The notes under the pieces: generated by a model
Told to the model about the DNA's origin: nothing
Databases searched by the model: none
What the model saw: the letters and a program-made list of their open reading frames with translations, nothing else
Position numbers and translations under genes: made by a program
Assembly (NCBI GenBank): GCA_963817785.1
Contig: CAWFPL010000002.1
Coordinates: forward strand, 1,240,001-1,304,000
Length of the DNA: 64,000 nt
DNA from: JAKALD01 sp963817785
Lineage (GTDB): Bacteria > Pseudomonadota > Gammaproteobacteria > Burkholderiales > SG8-39
Direction: 5' to 3'
Shown here: positions 45,094 through 53,566 of the stretch, piece by piece
Layout: the number at the start of each line of letters is the position of its first letter
How positions within the stretch are numbered: position 1 is the stretch's first letter

Positions 45094-45960
45094 ATGACTC
45101 GGCGCAATGCGATGAAAACCCAACCTGCCGTTTCCGACCGGCGAGGCTTCCTCCGGAGCTTCGCGAAGACGCTGGCCGCCACGGCCTTGCTGTTCGGCGC
45201 GTTCGCGGGCAAGAGCATCTCCGCCATCGCCAGGGCGGCGGCGGCGGCCAGAGCGCGCTTCCCCGCCACGGGTCCCATCCCGGGATACGACTGGACCAAG
45301 CACCGCTGGGCATTCGGGGTCGACACGACGCGCTGCATCGGCTGCCTGCGCTGCGCCGAGGCGTGCAAGGTCGAAAACCACGTTCCGTTCAATCCCAACG
45401 AGTTCAGGACCTGGGTCGAGCGCTACGTCTATCTCGAAGGCGAGGAAAAGCCGCACGTCGACAGTCAGGACGACCCCGGGGATATCGCCGCCGCGGGCAC
45501 CCTGCTCAACTACCGCTTCGACGACCGCTACCGGAACGCGAAAGTGGAGAAGGCCTTCTTCGTGCCCAAGCTGTGTAACCACTGCGAGAACCCGCCCTGC
45601 GTTCAAGTGTGCCCCGTGGGCGCGACCTACAAGACGCCCGACGGCGTGGTGCTCATCGACGAGAACTACTGCATCGGCTGCCGCTACTGCGTGCAGGCCT
45701 GCCCTTACGGCGCGCGCTACTTCAACGAAGACACGCACACGACCGACAAGTGCACCTGGTGCTATCACCGCATCACCAAAGGCTTGCAGCCGGCGTGCGT
45801 CGAGGCGTGTCCGGTGCAGGCGAGAATCTTCGGCGACCTCGACGATGCGGCAAGCCCGATCAACGAGTTCATCCGCAGCCACCCCGTGCGGGTGCTCAAG
45901 CCGTGGACCGGCAACGGCCCGCACGTCTACTACAACGGAATCGACAGCGAGGTGTCCTGA
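45094..45960 (+). CDS. Tat-exported ferredoxin with four [4Fe-4S] clusters (DsrO/NrfC type)
   Basis: 288 residues. DRRGFLRSFAKTLAATALLFGAF is a Tat-like signal (Arg-Arg-x-Phe-Leu). Four cluster motifs begin at Cys81 (CIGCLRCAEAC), Cys161 (CNHCENPPCVQVC), Cys193 (CIGCRYCVQAC) and Cys220 (CTWC...CVEAC). It would pass electrons between the NrfD subunit and the tetraheme cytochrome at the periplasmic face. The stop overlaps the nrfD start by one base. Confidence 0.92.
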   Translation: MTRRNAMKTQPAVSDRRGFLRSFAKTLAATALLFGAFAGKSISAIARAAAAARARFPATGPIPGYDWTKHRWAFGVDTTRCIGCLRCAEACKVENHVPFNPNEFRTWVERYVYLEGEEKPHVDSQDDPGDIAAAGTLLNYRFDDRYRNAKVEKAFFVPKLCNHCENPPCVQVCPVGATYKTPDGVVLIDENYCIGCRYCVQACPYGARYFNEDTHTTDKCTWCYHRITKGLQPACVEACPVQARIFGDLDDAASPINEFIRSHPVRVLKPWTGNGPHVYYNGIDSEVS

Positions 45961-47168
45961 TGGACGCGTTGATGCAGGTGGCGCCCTTCGTCGCGTCGCC
46001 CTATACCGGCTACGTCTACCCGAACGAGACGATCCTCCCTTGGGGCGTGCTGATCGTCATTTACCCCTACATCACCGGGCTGGTCGCGGGGGCCTTCATC
46101 GTCTCGAGCCTCTCGCACACGTTCAGGATCGAGCGCTTCAAGCCGGTGTCCCGCCTGGCGCTGCTGGCGGCGTTCGCCTTTCTCGCCTTTGCGCCCACGC
46201 CCCTGCTATCCCACCTCGGCCACCCGGAGCGCGCGTTCGAGGCGATCTGGACGGCGCACTGGTCGTCGGCCTTTGCGGCCTTCGGCTACGTGGCGGGCTT
46301 CTACTTCATCCTGCTGAGCATGGAGGTTTGGTTCGCCTTTCGAGTCGACATCGTGGCCATGGCGCAGAGGACACGGGGTGTGCTGGGCCGCTTCTACCGG
46401 GTGCTGACGCTGGGCTCGTACGACGTCTCCGAGCGCGCGCTCGCCTACGACCGCAAATGGATGAAGGTACTGGCCGCGGTCGGGATTCCGGCCGCGATCG
46501 GCCTGCACGGCTACGTCGGCTTCGTGTTCGGCTCCCTGAAGTCGCGCGAATGGTGGTCATCGGACCTGATGCCGATCATCTTCCTGCTCTCCGCCGTGGT
46601 ATCGGGCGTGGCGGCACTGGTCGTCATCTACGTCGTCTCCTCCAAGGTGAGGAAAACCGCCATCGACGAGGACTGCCTGACCGGCCTCGCCTGGGTGCTG
46701 TGGGCCTTCCTGATCGTGACCATGGTCGTCGAAGGACTCGAGTACGTGGAAATGTTCTATCGCAGCATCGAAGGCATCGACGAGATCCGGCGGCTGATCG
46801 CCGGGCCGATCTGGGCCGGGCTGACCATCCAGGCGCTGTTCTCGTTGCTTCCGTTCGCCGCGCTGAGTGTGCTGCTCGCCCGGCGCGTGCGCGGCCGCGC
46901 GCTGGTCGGCTGGATGACCTCCTGCTCGGTGCTGGTGATGATCGCGGTGCTGGCCATGCGCTGGAACGTCGTGATCGGCGGCCAGGAGCTTTCCAAGACT
47001 GGGAAGGGGTTCCTGACCTTCACCCCTCCGCTTTGGGGCCTGGAGGGCGTGGTGTGGGCGCTGACGTTGTTTGCGGGCAGCTTCGTCTTTCTGTGGGTGC
47101 TGACGCGCCTGCTGCCGCCCTGGGAGCCGGCCGGCGTCCGGACCTCCAACGAGGAGGGAAGGCAATGA
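45960..47168 (+). CDS. NrfD/PsrC-family quinone-interacting membrane protein
   Basis: 402 residues with about ten membrane segments, starting near PWGVLIVIYPYITGLVAGAFIVSSL. The family motif PLLSHLGHPERAFEAIW is clear. It exchanges electrons between quinone and the ferredoxin subunit. No molybdenum or other catalytic subunit is encoded nearby. It overlaps the next gene by 4 bp. Confidence 0.93.
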   Translation: MDALMQVAPFVASPYTGYVYPNETILPWGVLIVIYPYITGLVAGAFIVSSLSHTFRIERFKPVSRLALLAAFAFLAFAPTPLLSHLGHPERAFEAIWTAHWSSAFAAFGYVAGFYFILLSMEVWFAFRVDIVAMAQRTRGVLGRFYRVLTLGSYDVSERALAYDRKWMKVLAAVGIPAAIGLHGYVGFVFGSLKSREWWSSDLMPIIFLLSAVVSGVAALVVIYVVSSKVRKTAIDEDCLTGLAWVLWAFLIVTMVVEGLEYVEMFYRSIEGIDEIRRLIAGPIWAGLTIQALFSLLPFAALSVLLARRVRGRALVGWMTSCSVLVMIAVLAMRWNVVIGGQELSKTGKGFLTFTPPLWGLEGVVWALTLFAGSFVFLWVLTRLLPPWEPAGVRTSNEEGRQ

Positions 47169-47554
47169 TGACGCGGAAATTGGTGAAGATGAGCTTAATC
47201 CCGCTCGCCGTCTTGGGTACGGCCTGTGAGCGGCAAGTCAGCTTCAAGGCTGACGTGCAACCTGTATTGGTCGAGAAGTGCGTGTCTTGTCACTCGCCCG
47301 GCGGCCGGGGCTACGCCGCGAGCGGCTTCAGCGTCGCGAGCTACCAGAGCGTCATGAAGGGCACCAAGTACGCCGAGGTCATTGTCCCGGGCAGCAGTCT
47401 TGACAGCACACTGGTCAGGCTGATCCGGCACGAGGCGGATCCGTCCATCGCCATGCCCAAAAGCCATGACCAAGGCAAGCCCTCGGAGTGGCTGACACGG
47501 CAGCAGATCCGGCTCATCTCGACATGGATCGACCAGGGCGCCAAGAATAACTGA
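47165..47554 (+). CDS. Monoheme cytochrome c lipoprotein
   Basis: 129 residues. A lipoprotein signal (MSLIPLAVLGTAC, lipobox GTAC) precedes a single heme site CVSCHSPGG and a C-terminal helix (ISTWIDQGAKNN) of the planctomycete-type cytochrome C domain. It probably sits at the membrane as the outlet of the NrfD complex. Two adjacent ATGs (47165, 47168) are possible starts. Confidence 0.85.
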   Translation: MMTRKLVKMSLIPLAVLGTACERQVSFKADVQPVLVEKCVSCHSPGGRGYAASGFSVASYQSVMKGTKYAEVIVPGSSLDSTLVRLIRHEADPSIAMPKSHDQGKPSEWLTRQQIRLISTWIDQGAKNN

Positions 47555-47907
47555 GCGTCGCGCAGGAATGGTTATCGTTCTTGCGTACGGGCCGGCCGCT
47601 CCGACTGCCGGCATGGCGTCCGGCAAAAAGACGCACACGCTGCCCGTTTGTCGGAATTCGATCATCGATATCAAGAGATTCCGAGATATCCGAAGGCGCG
47701 GCGCGCCGCCAGTGGTAAACAGACAGGCGTGGACTGGCCTTCGACGATCCCGCGGGACACGCGCACGCGTTGGCTGCCCGGTCCGCCGAAGCCATGAATG
47801 CCCTCGTCGACTGGCTGTCCCACCGCGCGCGACCGCGTGACGTCGCGGGCCGCGGCATTGCCCTCGGCTTCGCACCTCGCGCCGGAGATGGGCCCGCCCG
47901 GCACCCC
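47555..47907. other. 353-bp gap before the histidine kinase
   Basis: No convincing gene, terminator or promoter is seen. The kinase frame stays open upstream to TTG 47770 and ATG 47794, but those starts lack a ribosome site and would put 38-46 untypical residues before the first membrane helix. Confidence 0.5.
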
Positions 47908-49383
47908 ATGGCCTCGAGCCTGAGGGTCAAGGGGCTGATCGTATTCGTCCTCGTCGTGAGCTACAGCGTTCTGCTGGGCGGTTTCGTCATGGTTCAGAAG
48001 AGCATCCTGCTCAGGCAGTTCGCCGAGCTGCAGGACATCACCAATACCGCGGGGGCGCTGGGGCGGTTTGACGCCGACATCCTTTACGTCGGCAACGTAT
48101 CGATCGTCTCCAGCGATCCCCGATATACGGTGACCGAAGTCTCCGCGGCGCGGGCGCACCTGCGTGCCATGTGGAATCAATACGCCGGCCTTACTGCGAG
48201 CGTGCCCGAGGTCCGGCTCGCCCTCAGGCGGCTGGACGCCGTGCTGGAGAAGCTTGCCGCTCCAGCGTCGAATTCCAACACGGCCGAATTGCGCGCGCAG
48301 CTGGTGAGCGAGCACGCCAGCCTGACCAGCCTCGCCGACCGGCTGCGCACGCGCCGGGATGCGCTGGCCGACCAATACCGCCTGCGCAGCGATTCGGTGG
48401 CCGGCATTGCCCTGCTGCTCGGGGCAGGGGGCGTGGTCACGTTCGGCATCATCATCACGCTGTTTTTCGCCCGCCTCACCAATGACCTTCTGCTGCTGAA
48501 AGACCATGCGAAGAAGATCGTCAAAGGCGATCGCCGCGATTTGATTCCCGTGTCGCGCTACGACGAACTGGGAGAGCTGATGGGCGCCGTCAATCGCATG
48601 TCGCGGGAGCTGGATGAGCGCGACAAGCAGCTGGAGATCGAGCGTCATAAATACTTCCATCGCGAAAAGATGGCCGCCATCGGCGATCTCGCGACCGGCA
48701 TCGCGCACGAGATCGGCAACCCCATCTCCGCCATCGCCGGGGTGGCCCAGTCGATGCAAGAGATGCAAGCGATGGAGGCGTGCCCGAGCCCCGGCGAGCG
48801 ATGCCAGCCGGCGCTGATCCTGGGGCAGACCGCGCGCCTGGCGGCCATCGCGCGGGAGATCGCCGATTTCGCCTCGCCCGTGCTCGCCGAGCACCAGCTC
48901 CTCGACTTGAACGACCTCATCCGCAGCACCTGCAGGTTCGTGCGCTACGACCGGCGCTTCCGGCGCGTCCACCTGGACATGAACCTGAACAAGGAGGTGC
49001 CCGCGGTCAGCGGCGTCGGCGACCGGCTGGTGCAAGTCATCATGAACCTGCTCATCAACGCGGTGGACGCGCTGGAAGGCTTGCAGGACCGCCTGCCGCG
49101 AGTCGGCATCGCCACCTCGGTCGCCGGCGACGAGGTCCGCATCGCAGTGGCCGACAACGGCTGCGGCATGAGCGAGCACACGCTGCGGCGCGCCTTCGAG
49201 CCGTTCTTCACCACCAAGCAGGCCGGCAGAGGGACCGGTCTCGGGCTGGCCCTGTGCTACTCGATCGTCGAGGAGCATGGCGGCCGGATCGAGCTGGAGT
49301 CGGCCCCCGACGAGGGCACCCGCGTCAGCGTCGTGCTGCCGCTGGGCCAGCGCGGCGGCCGCGAAGAGCCGAGGGAAGCATGA
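47908..49383 (+). CDS. Sensor histidine kinase of NtrB class
   Basis: 491 residues from ATG 47908. The order is a membrane helix (VKGLIVFVLVVSYSVLLGGFVMV), a periplasmic helical sensor domain of about 140 residues, a second helix (GIALLLGAGGVVTFGIIITLFF), HAMP, the H-box IAHEIGNPISAIAG with His267, then N, G1 and G2 boxes (NLLINAVDAL, VADNGCGM, GTGLGLALCYSIVEEHGG). It should phosphorylate the regulator encoded next, which overlaps by 4 bp. Confidence 0.93.
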   Translation: MASSLRVKGLIVFVLVVSYSVLLGGFVMVQKSILLRQFAELQDITNTAGALGRFDADILYVGNVSIVSSDPRYTVTEVSAARAHLRAMWNQYAGLTASVPEVRLALRRLDAVLEKLAAPASNSNTAELRAQLVSEHASLTSLADRLRTRRDALADQYRLRSDSVAGIALLLGAGGVVTFGIIITLFFARLTNDLLLLKDHAKKIVKGDRRDLIPVSRYDELGELMGAVNRMSRELDERDKQLEIERHKYFHREKMAAIGDLATGIAHEIGNPISAIAGVAQSMQEMQAMEACPSPGERCQPALILGQTARLAAIAREIADFASPVLAEHQLLDLNDLIRSTCRFVRYDRRFRRVHLDMNLNKEVPAVSGVGDRLVQVIMNLLINAVDALEGLQDRLPRVGIATSVAGDEVRIAVADNGCGMSEHTLRRAFEPFFTTKQAGRGTGLGLALCYSIVEEHGGRIELESAPDEGTRVSVVLPLGQRGGREEPREA

Positions 49384-50744
49384 CGCTGCAAGTGCTGATC
49401 GTCGACGACGAGGTCGCCGTCCGGCAGATCCTCGCCGCCAACCTCGAAAAGGCGGGGTATGCCGTCGACCAAGTCGGCTGCGCGCGGGACGCGCTGGCCC
49501 AGCTGGCCGCGGGCGAAGTGGATATCGCGTTCTGCGACATCTGCCTGCCCGACCTCAGCGGCATCGACGTGCTGCGCCAGGCGCGCGCCGCCGGCATCGA
49601 TACGCGGTTCATCATGATCACCGCGTTCGCCTCCATCGACAGCGCCATCGAGGCCATGCGGGCCGGGGCGGCGGACTACATCATCAAGCCGTTGCGCAAC
49701 GAAGAGGTCCTGCATCGGCTCAGGCAGGTCGGCGAACTGAAGGGCATGCGCGACGAGAACCGGATGCTGCGCAACCTGGTGATGGGCAAGGCAGCGAGCG
49801 ACTACCCCTTCACGGCTCCCCCCATGCAGGAGGTCGAGCACCTGGTGAGCAAAGTCGCGCCCACCGACAGCACCGTGCTGATCACCGGGGAAAGCGGCGT
49901 CGGCAAGAACGTCGTGGCGCGCCGCATCCACCGGCAAAGCCGCCGCTCCGAGGCTCTGTTTCTGCCCATCAATTGCGGCGCCATCCCCGACGCGCTGGTG
50001 GAGAGCGAATTCTTCGGCCATACGAAAGGGGCATTCACCAGCGCCGACAAGGCGCGCAAGGGACTGTTCCTGCAGGCCGAGGGCGGCACCATACTGCTGG
50101 ACGAGATCGGCGATCTTCCATTGCCCGTCCAGAGCAAGCTGCTCGATGTGCTCGAAGAGAGACAGGTCAGGGCCGTGGGCAGCGAGCGGCTGCAGCGCAT
50201 CGACGTCAGGATCATCGCGGCCACCAATCGCAGCCTGAGCGAAATGGTCGCGGCAAAGACGTTCCGGGAGGATCTCTACTTCCGCCTCAGCACCTTTCAC
50301 ATCCACGTGCCGCCGCTGCGGCAAATGCGGCAGGAAATTCCCGGGCTGGTCCGCTTCATGCTGCAGCGTAACGCCGAACGGCTCGCTCCGACACGCAAGG
50401 TGTCCCTCGACCCGCTCGCCGAAGAGCTGTTGCTGTCCTACGACTGGCCGGGCAACGTCAGGGAACTGAGAAACGCCGTGGAATGCGCGTTCATACTGGC
50501 CGAAGGAGACCGCATCACCGTCGCCGACCTGCCCCACGAGATCGGCAAAGTGCAGCAGAGCGCCGACGGAGCCGGCCAGGTGAGCGGCGATCTGCGTCAC
50601 ATGCTGCGCAGGTACGAGGTGAGCATGCTGACCCAGGCCATCCAGCAGGCAGGCGGGGACCGGCGTATCGCCGCTCAAAGGCTGGGAGTGAGCCTGTCGA
50701 CGCTGTACCGGAAACTCGAGGAGAACGAGGGGATCGGGTCGTAG
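49380..50744 (+). CDS. NtrC-family sigma-54-dependent response regulator
   Basis: 454 residues: receiver with Asp53 (CDICLPDLSG), AAA+ domain with Walker A GESGVGKN (170-177) and Walker B ILLDEIGD, and a Fis-type helix-turn-helix at the end (IAAQRLGVSLSTLYRKLEE). The loop that contacts sigma-54 reads GAFTSA (217-222), not the usual GAFTGA. Two sigma-54 promoters upstream of the cytochrome genes, with palindromes between them, are its likely targets. Confidence 0.94.
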   Translation: MTLQVLIVDDEVAVRQILAANLEKAGYAVDQVGCARDALAQLAAGEVDIAFCDICLPDLSGIDVLRQARAAGIDTRFIMITAFASIDSAIEAMRAGAADYIIKPLRNEEVLHRLRQVGELKGMRDENRMLRNLVMGKAASDYPFTAPPMQEVEHLVSKVAPTDSTVLITGESGVGKNVVARRIHRQSRRSEALFLPINCGAIPDALVESEFFGHTKGAFTSADKARKGLFLQAEGGTILLDEIGDLPLPVQSKLLDVLEERQVRAVGSERLQRIDVRIIAATNRSLSEMVAAKTFREDLYFRLSTFHIHVPPLRQMRQEIPGLVRFMLQRNAERLAPTRKVSLDPLAEELLLSYDWPGNVRELRNAVECAFILAEGDRITVADLPHEIGKVQQSADGAGQVSGDLRHMLRRYEVSMLTQAIQQAGGDRRIAAQRLGVSLSTLYRKLEENEGIGS

Positions 50745-50902
50745 CCCGAGGGTGCGGGGTCGGGCTCTGATCGGGGGACGACTGATTAGAAGGTCTCAGC
50801 TATTCGCTTTGGCCCGGTTCTATTGAGTATTTCCTAACCTCGTGACAACCGAATTGTTCCTCATGCGTTACTCGGGTGTTGGCATAACATCGGAGTTTGC
50901 GC

Positions 50903-51368
50903 ATGAAGACGAAGAACAAAATCGATGCCGGGGCGAAGCGCCGGGTGCGGGCGGCGCGGCTGCTTCAGGCCGGTCACGCTCCCGCGCAGGTGGCTGCTAT
51001 GGTGGGCGCGCCGCGCCAGACGGTATACCGCTGGAAGGGCGTGCTGGAGTCCGAGGGAATCGATGCGCTTCGGAGCGTGAGCAAGGGCGGGCGTCCCGCC
51101 CGACTCGGTGCCGAGGAACTGTCCAAGCTGCAAGTAGCTTTGCTCGAAGGCCCGACGGCGCACGGCTTTGGCACGTCGCTCTGGACGATCAAGCGGGTGC
51201 GCGTGTTTATCGAGCGGCGCTTCGGCGTTCACTACAGCGAGGTTCATGTCTGGCGGTTGCTCGGGCAGTTGGGCTTCTCCAGCCAGAAGCCCGATCGGCG
51301 TGCGCTGGAGCGCGATGATGTGGCCATCGAGCATTGGAAGCGGCACACCTTGCCCGGGCTTAAAAAAA
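50903..51368 (+). pseudogene. IS630 transposase, 5' part (orfA)
   Basis: About 155 residues: two helix-turn-helix segments (RRVRAARLLQAGHAPAQVAAMVGAPRQTVYRWKG and the winged part DALRSVSKGGRPARL ... YSEVHVWRLLGQLGFS), ending GLKK at the poly-A where the IS1595 element entered. The catalytic half is in the fragment at 52416. Rejoined, orfB lies in the +1 frame relative to orfA at the run of seven A. Confidence 0.85.
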
Positions 51369-52415
51369 GGCTCTGTCCTAGATATGGGGTGATACAATGA
51401 CCGGCACGCGTGCTGCGAGGCGAGCCGGTCATGAAAAAGCGGGACTTCGAACGGGTTCTTAGGGAGCTGGCCAAGCTAAGCCCCAACCAGCTGCGGAAGC
51501 TCTCGGCGCGGGTCGATGCCGCGAAGGGTGAGCAGGAGGCTCAGCGGCTGCTTGAACGACGCATAGAGACCATCGCGAAGTGCCCTTGGTGCTCCGGCAC
51601 CAAGTTCGTTCGGTGCGGCCACACGGCCGCCGGCAGCCAGCGATACAGGTGCCAGAGCCCAGGCTGCGAAAGGAAGTTCACCAGCCTGACCGGGACCCCG
51701 CTGGCGCGAGCCCGCAGCAAACCCAAGCTCCTGCAGAACGCGGTCTGCATGAAGGAGGGGTTGTCGGTGCGGGAGACGGCCGAGAAATTGGGCGTTAACC
51801 GCAACACCGCCTTCCGGTTGCGGCACCTGATGATGCCGGAGCTCGAGAAGCACCAACCGTCCGATTTGCAAGGGGTTATCGAGGCGGACGAGATGTTCTT
51901 CCGCAAGTCGTACAAGGGCCAAAAGAAGGGCTTGCCGCGCAAGGCGTATCGGCGCGGGACGCGGGCCGGAAAGCGCGGCATATCGGCCGAGCAAGTCGCC
52001 GTCGAGACCGCGGTATCGCGCGGCTCCCCGCACAGTTTCATCGAGGTCCTGCCCTCGACACCGAACGCCGGCGACATCACGATGGCGTTGGGTCCGAAGC
52101 TGCGGACAGACGCAGTGCTCGTCACGGACGCTTCTCAGACCTATCTGACCGTCGGGAAGGCACTAGGCGTCACCGTTCGCCAGATTCCGCGCGGCTCGCA
52201 CAAGCTCGGTCCGTACCACGTGCAGAACGTCAACGCTCTGCATAGCCGGATTCGCAACCGCTTGAGCAGGTTCCGAGGCGTCGCCACGAAGTACCTCCCA
52301 AGCTACCTGGCCTGGTTCCGGTTCTTTGACCGGAAGTCACTCAACATAGACCCGCGGACTCTCTTGCTGGACGCCATTGGCGTGCCCTTCATCACCTCGT
52401 AACTAGGACAGAGCC
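51369..52415. mobile_element. IS1595-family element nested in IS630
   Basis: Ends GGCTCTGTCCTAG and CTAGGACAGAGCC are inverted repeats. The 8-bp sequence TAAAAAAA is duplicated on both sides (51361-51368 and 52416-52423), the duplication length expected for IS1595. Total 1047 bp with one transposase gene. Confidence 0.93.
51431..52402 (+). CDS. IS1595-family (ISXO2-like) transposase
   Basis: 323 residues from MKKRDFERVL; GTG at 51410 is an alternative. An N-terminal zinc ribbon (CPWCSGTKFVRCG ... CQSPGCERKF), a helix-turn-helix (SVRETAEKLGVNRNTAFRLR) and the ISXO2 catalytic domain (GVIEADEMFFRKSYKG, VLVTDASQTY, HVQNVNALHSRIRNRLSRFRG) are all present, so the protein is probably functional. 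Confidence 0.92.
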   Translation: MKKRDFERVLRELAKLSPNQLRKLSARVDAAKGEQEAQRLLERRIETIAKCPWCSGTKFVRCGHTAAGSQRYRCQSPGCERKFTSLTGTPLARARSKPKLLQNAVCMKEGLSVRETAEKLGVNRNTAFRLRHLMMPELEKHQPSDLQGVIEADEMFFRKSYKGQKKGLPRKAYRRGTRAGKRGISAEQVAVETAVSRGSPHSFIEVLPSTPNAGDITMALGPKLRTDAVLVTDASQTYLTVGKALGVTVRQIPRGSHKLGPYHVQNVNALHSRIRNRLSRFRGVATKYLPSYLAWFRFFDRKSLNIDPRTLLLDAIGVPFITS

Positions 52416-52954
52416 TAAAAAAAGCCCGCCGCGAGGACCGGCTGATCGTCTTCATCGACGAATCGGGCCTGTCGCAGCGCCCCACGCGGGTGCGCACCTG
52501 GGCGGTGAGAGGCGAGACTCCGGTGCTCCAGTTCTGCTTCAACTGGGACCACGTCTCGGTGATCGCCGGAATGCACTATCGCGGCGTGTGCTTTCGGCTT
52601 CACGAAGGCTCGGTCAAGAAAGAGCAGGTCCTCGAGTTCCTCAAGGCGCTCAAAGCCCACTATCGCCGCCGGCTTCTCATCTTGTGGGATGGAGGCAGAC
52701 CTCACCGCAGTCGCTTGGTGCGCGACTACGTGGACTCGACCGACGGCGACATCCAGCTCGAGTTCCTGCCCGGCTACGCCCCGGAACTCAACCCCGTGGA
52801 GTACCTCTGGGCTTGGCTCAAGCGCCATGCGCTGGCGAACTTCTGCCCCGAGACGTTGAGCGAACTCCAGCACACCGCTCGCGGCAAGCTGAAATCCGCC
52901 CAACGGCGCTCCGCCATCATCGCCTCCTGCTGGGAACAGGCTCAACTGTTCTAA
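52416..52954 (+). pseudogene. IS630 transposase, 3' catalytic part (orfB)
   Basis: About 178 residues beginning KKARREDRLIVFIDESGL. The DDE triad is seen as FIDESG (Asp), LWDGGRPH (Asp) and PELNPVEYLW (Glu). It is separated from its DNA-binding half by the nested IS1595 copy and has no start of its own at the junction. Confidence 0.85.
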
Positions 52955-52964
52955 TGTCATGCGG

Positions 52965-53282
52965 TTAGGTAATACTCAATAATCCGCGCCGTGGGGAAAA
53001 CGTGACGTAAGCTCGATCACGTTGTTGCAGCCCTACGGACTCAATCCGCGAAGTGGCGCCAGCCAAGTTCTCCGTCGCATACTGCGCGTAGCGGTCCACA
53101 ATCCGCCGCGACGTCCAGCCCCCTAAATTCTTCGGCTCGTCAATCGATATTCCCACCTGACGATGCCAAGAGGCCCAGGCATGCCGCAATTCGTGGAAGC
53201 GGAAATCAGTCAGCTCTGAGCGCCTCACCGCTGCGAGCCAAGCCGTGCCGCACATGCGCCAACATATCGGCTTGCGCCTCAC
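52965..53282 (-). pseudogene. Tyrosine recombinase/integrase remnant
   Basis: About 105 codons hold only the C-terminal catalytic box: DFRFHELRHAWASWH (HxLRH), LGGWTSRRIVDRYAQYATENL (active Tyr) and a short tail. The N-terminal part with the first catalytic Arg is missing. The stop codon lies within the right inverted repeat of IS630, which truncated the end. It marks an old integrated element. Confidence 0.8.
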
Positions 53283-53566
53283 TCGCGAGCACCACCAGGT
53301 TCGAACCTGCCGCTTAGCATCGCAGTGGGCGCGCTCGAGGGCGGCGCCGAAGGTGAGGCCACCATGGCCGGTTTCCTCTTCGACAAGAACCGGCTGCTGA
53401 TCCGCTACAAAGCCGCGCTATCGACAAGCACCGTGACCTCACTCGTCTCGAAGGGATCGACCAGGGAGATTACATCGGAGGATGCCAGAACGTATACTTG
53501 ACTCGCGGGTTATCGTCGCGGTCAAGCAGTTCTGCAACAGGAGCGGGAGCGAGCGAATTGAGCGGG
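53283..53566. other. Gap with small unassigned frame before Na/Pi transporter
   Basis: A 58-codon frame from GTG 53325 to TGA 53501 encodes VGALEGGAEGEATMAGFLFD and then a stretch ending EDARTYT; I do not recognise it, and it may be a gene fragment left beside the integrase remnant. No promoter is clear. Confidence 0.3.

Larger units (their letters stand above)
50823..52979. mobile_element. IS630-family element, interrupted by IS1595
   Basis: Inverted ends TTGAGTATTTCCTAACC (50823-50839) and GGTTAGGTAATACTCAA (52963-52979) differ at one base and are flanked by TA on both sides (50821-50822, 52980-52981), the IS630/mariner target duplication. Without the inner insert the element would be about 1.1 kb. 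Its transposase is split by the nested element. Confidence 0.92.

Noticed and set aside
53283..53330. TTCGAA-centred sequence resembling a tRNA T-arm next to the integrase remnant
   Set aside because: The flanking bases do not make a proper five-pair T stem on either strand and no acceptor or anticodon arm can be drawn; AGGTTCGAACCT is simply palindromic.
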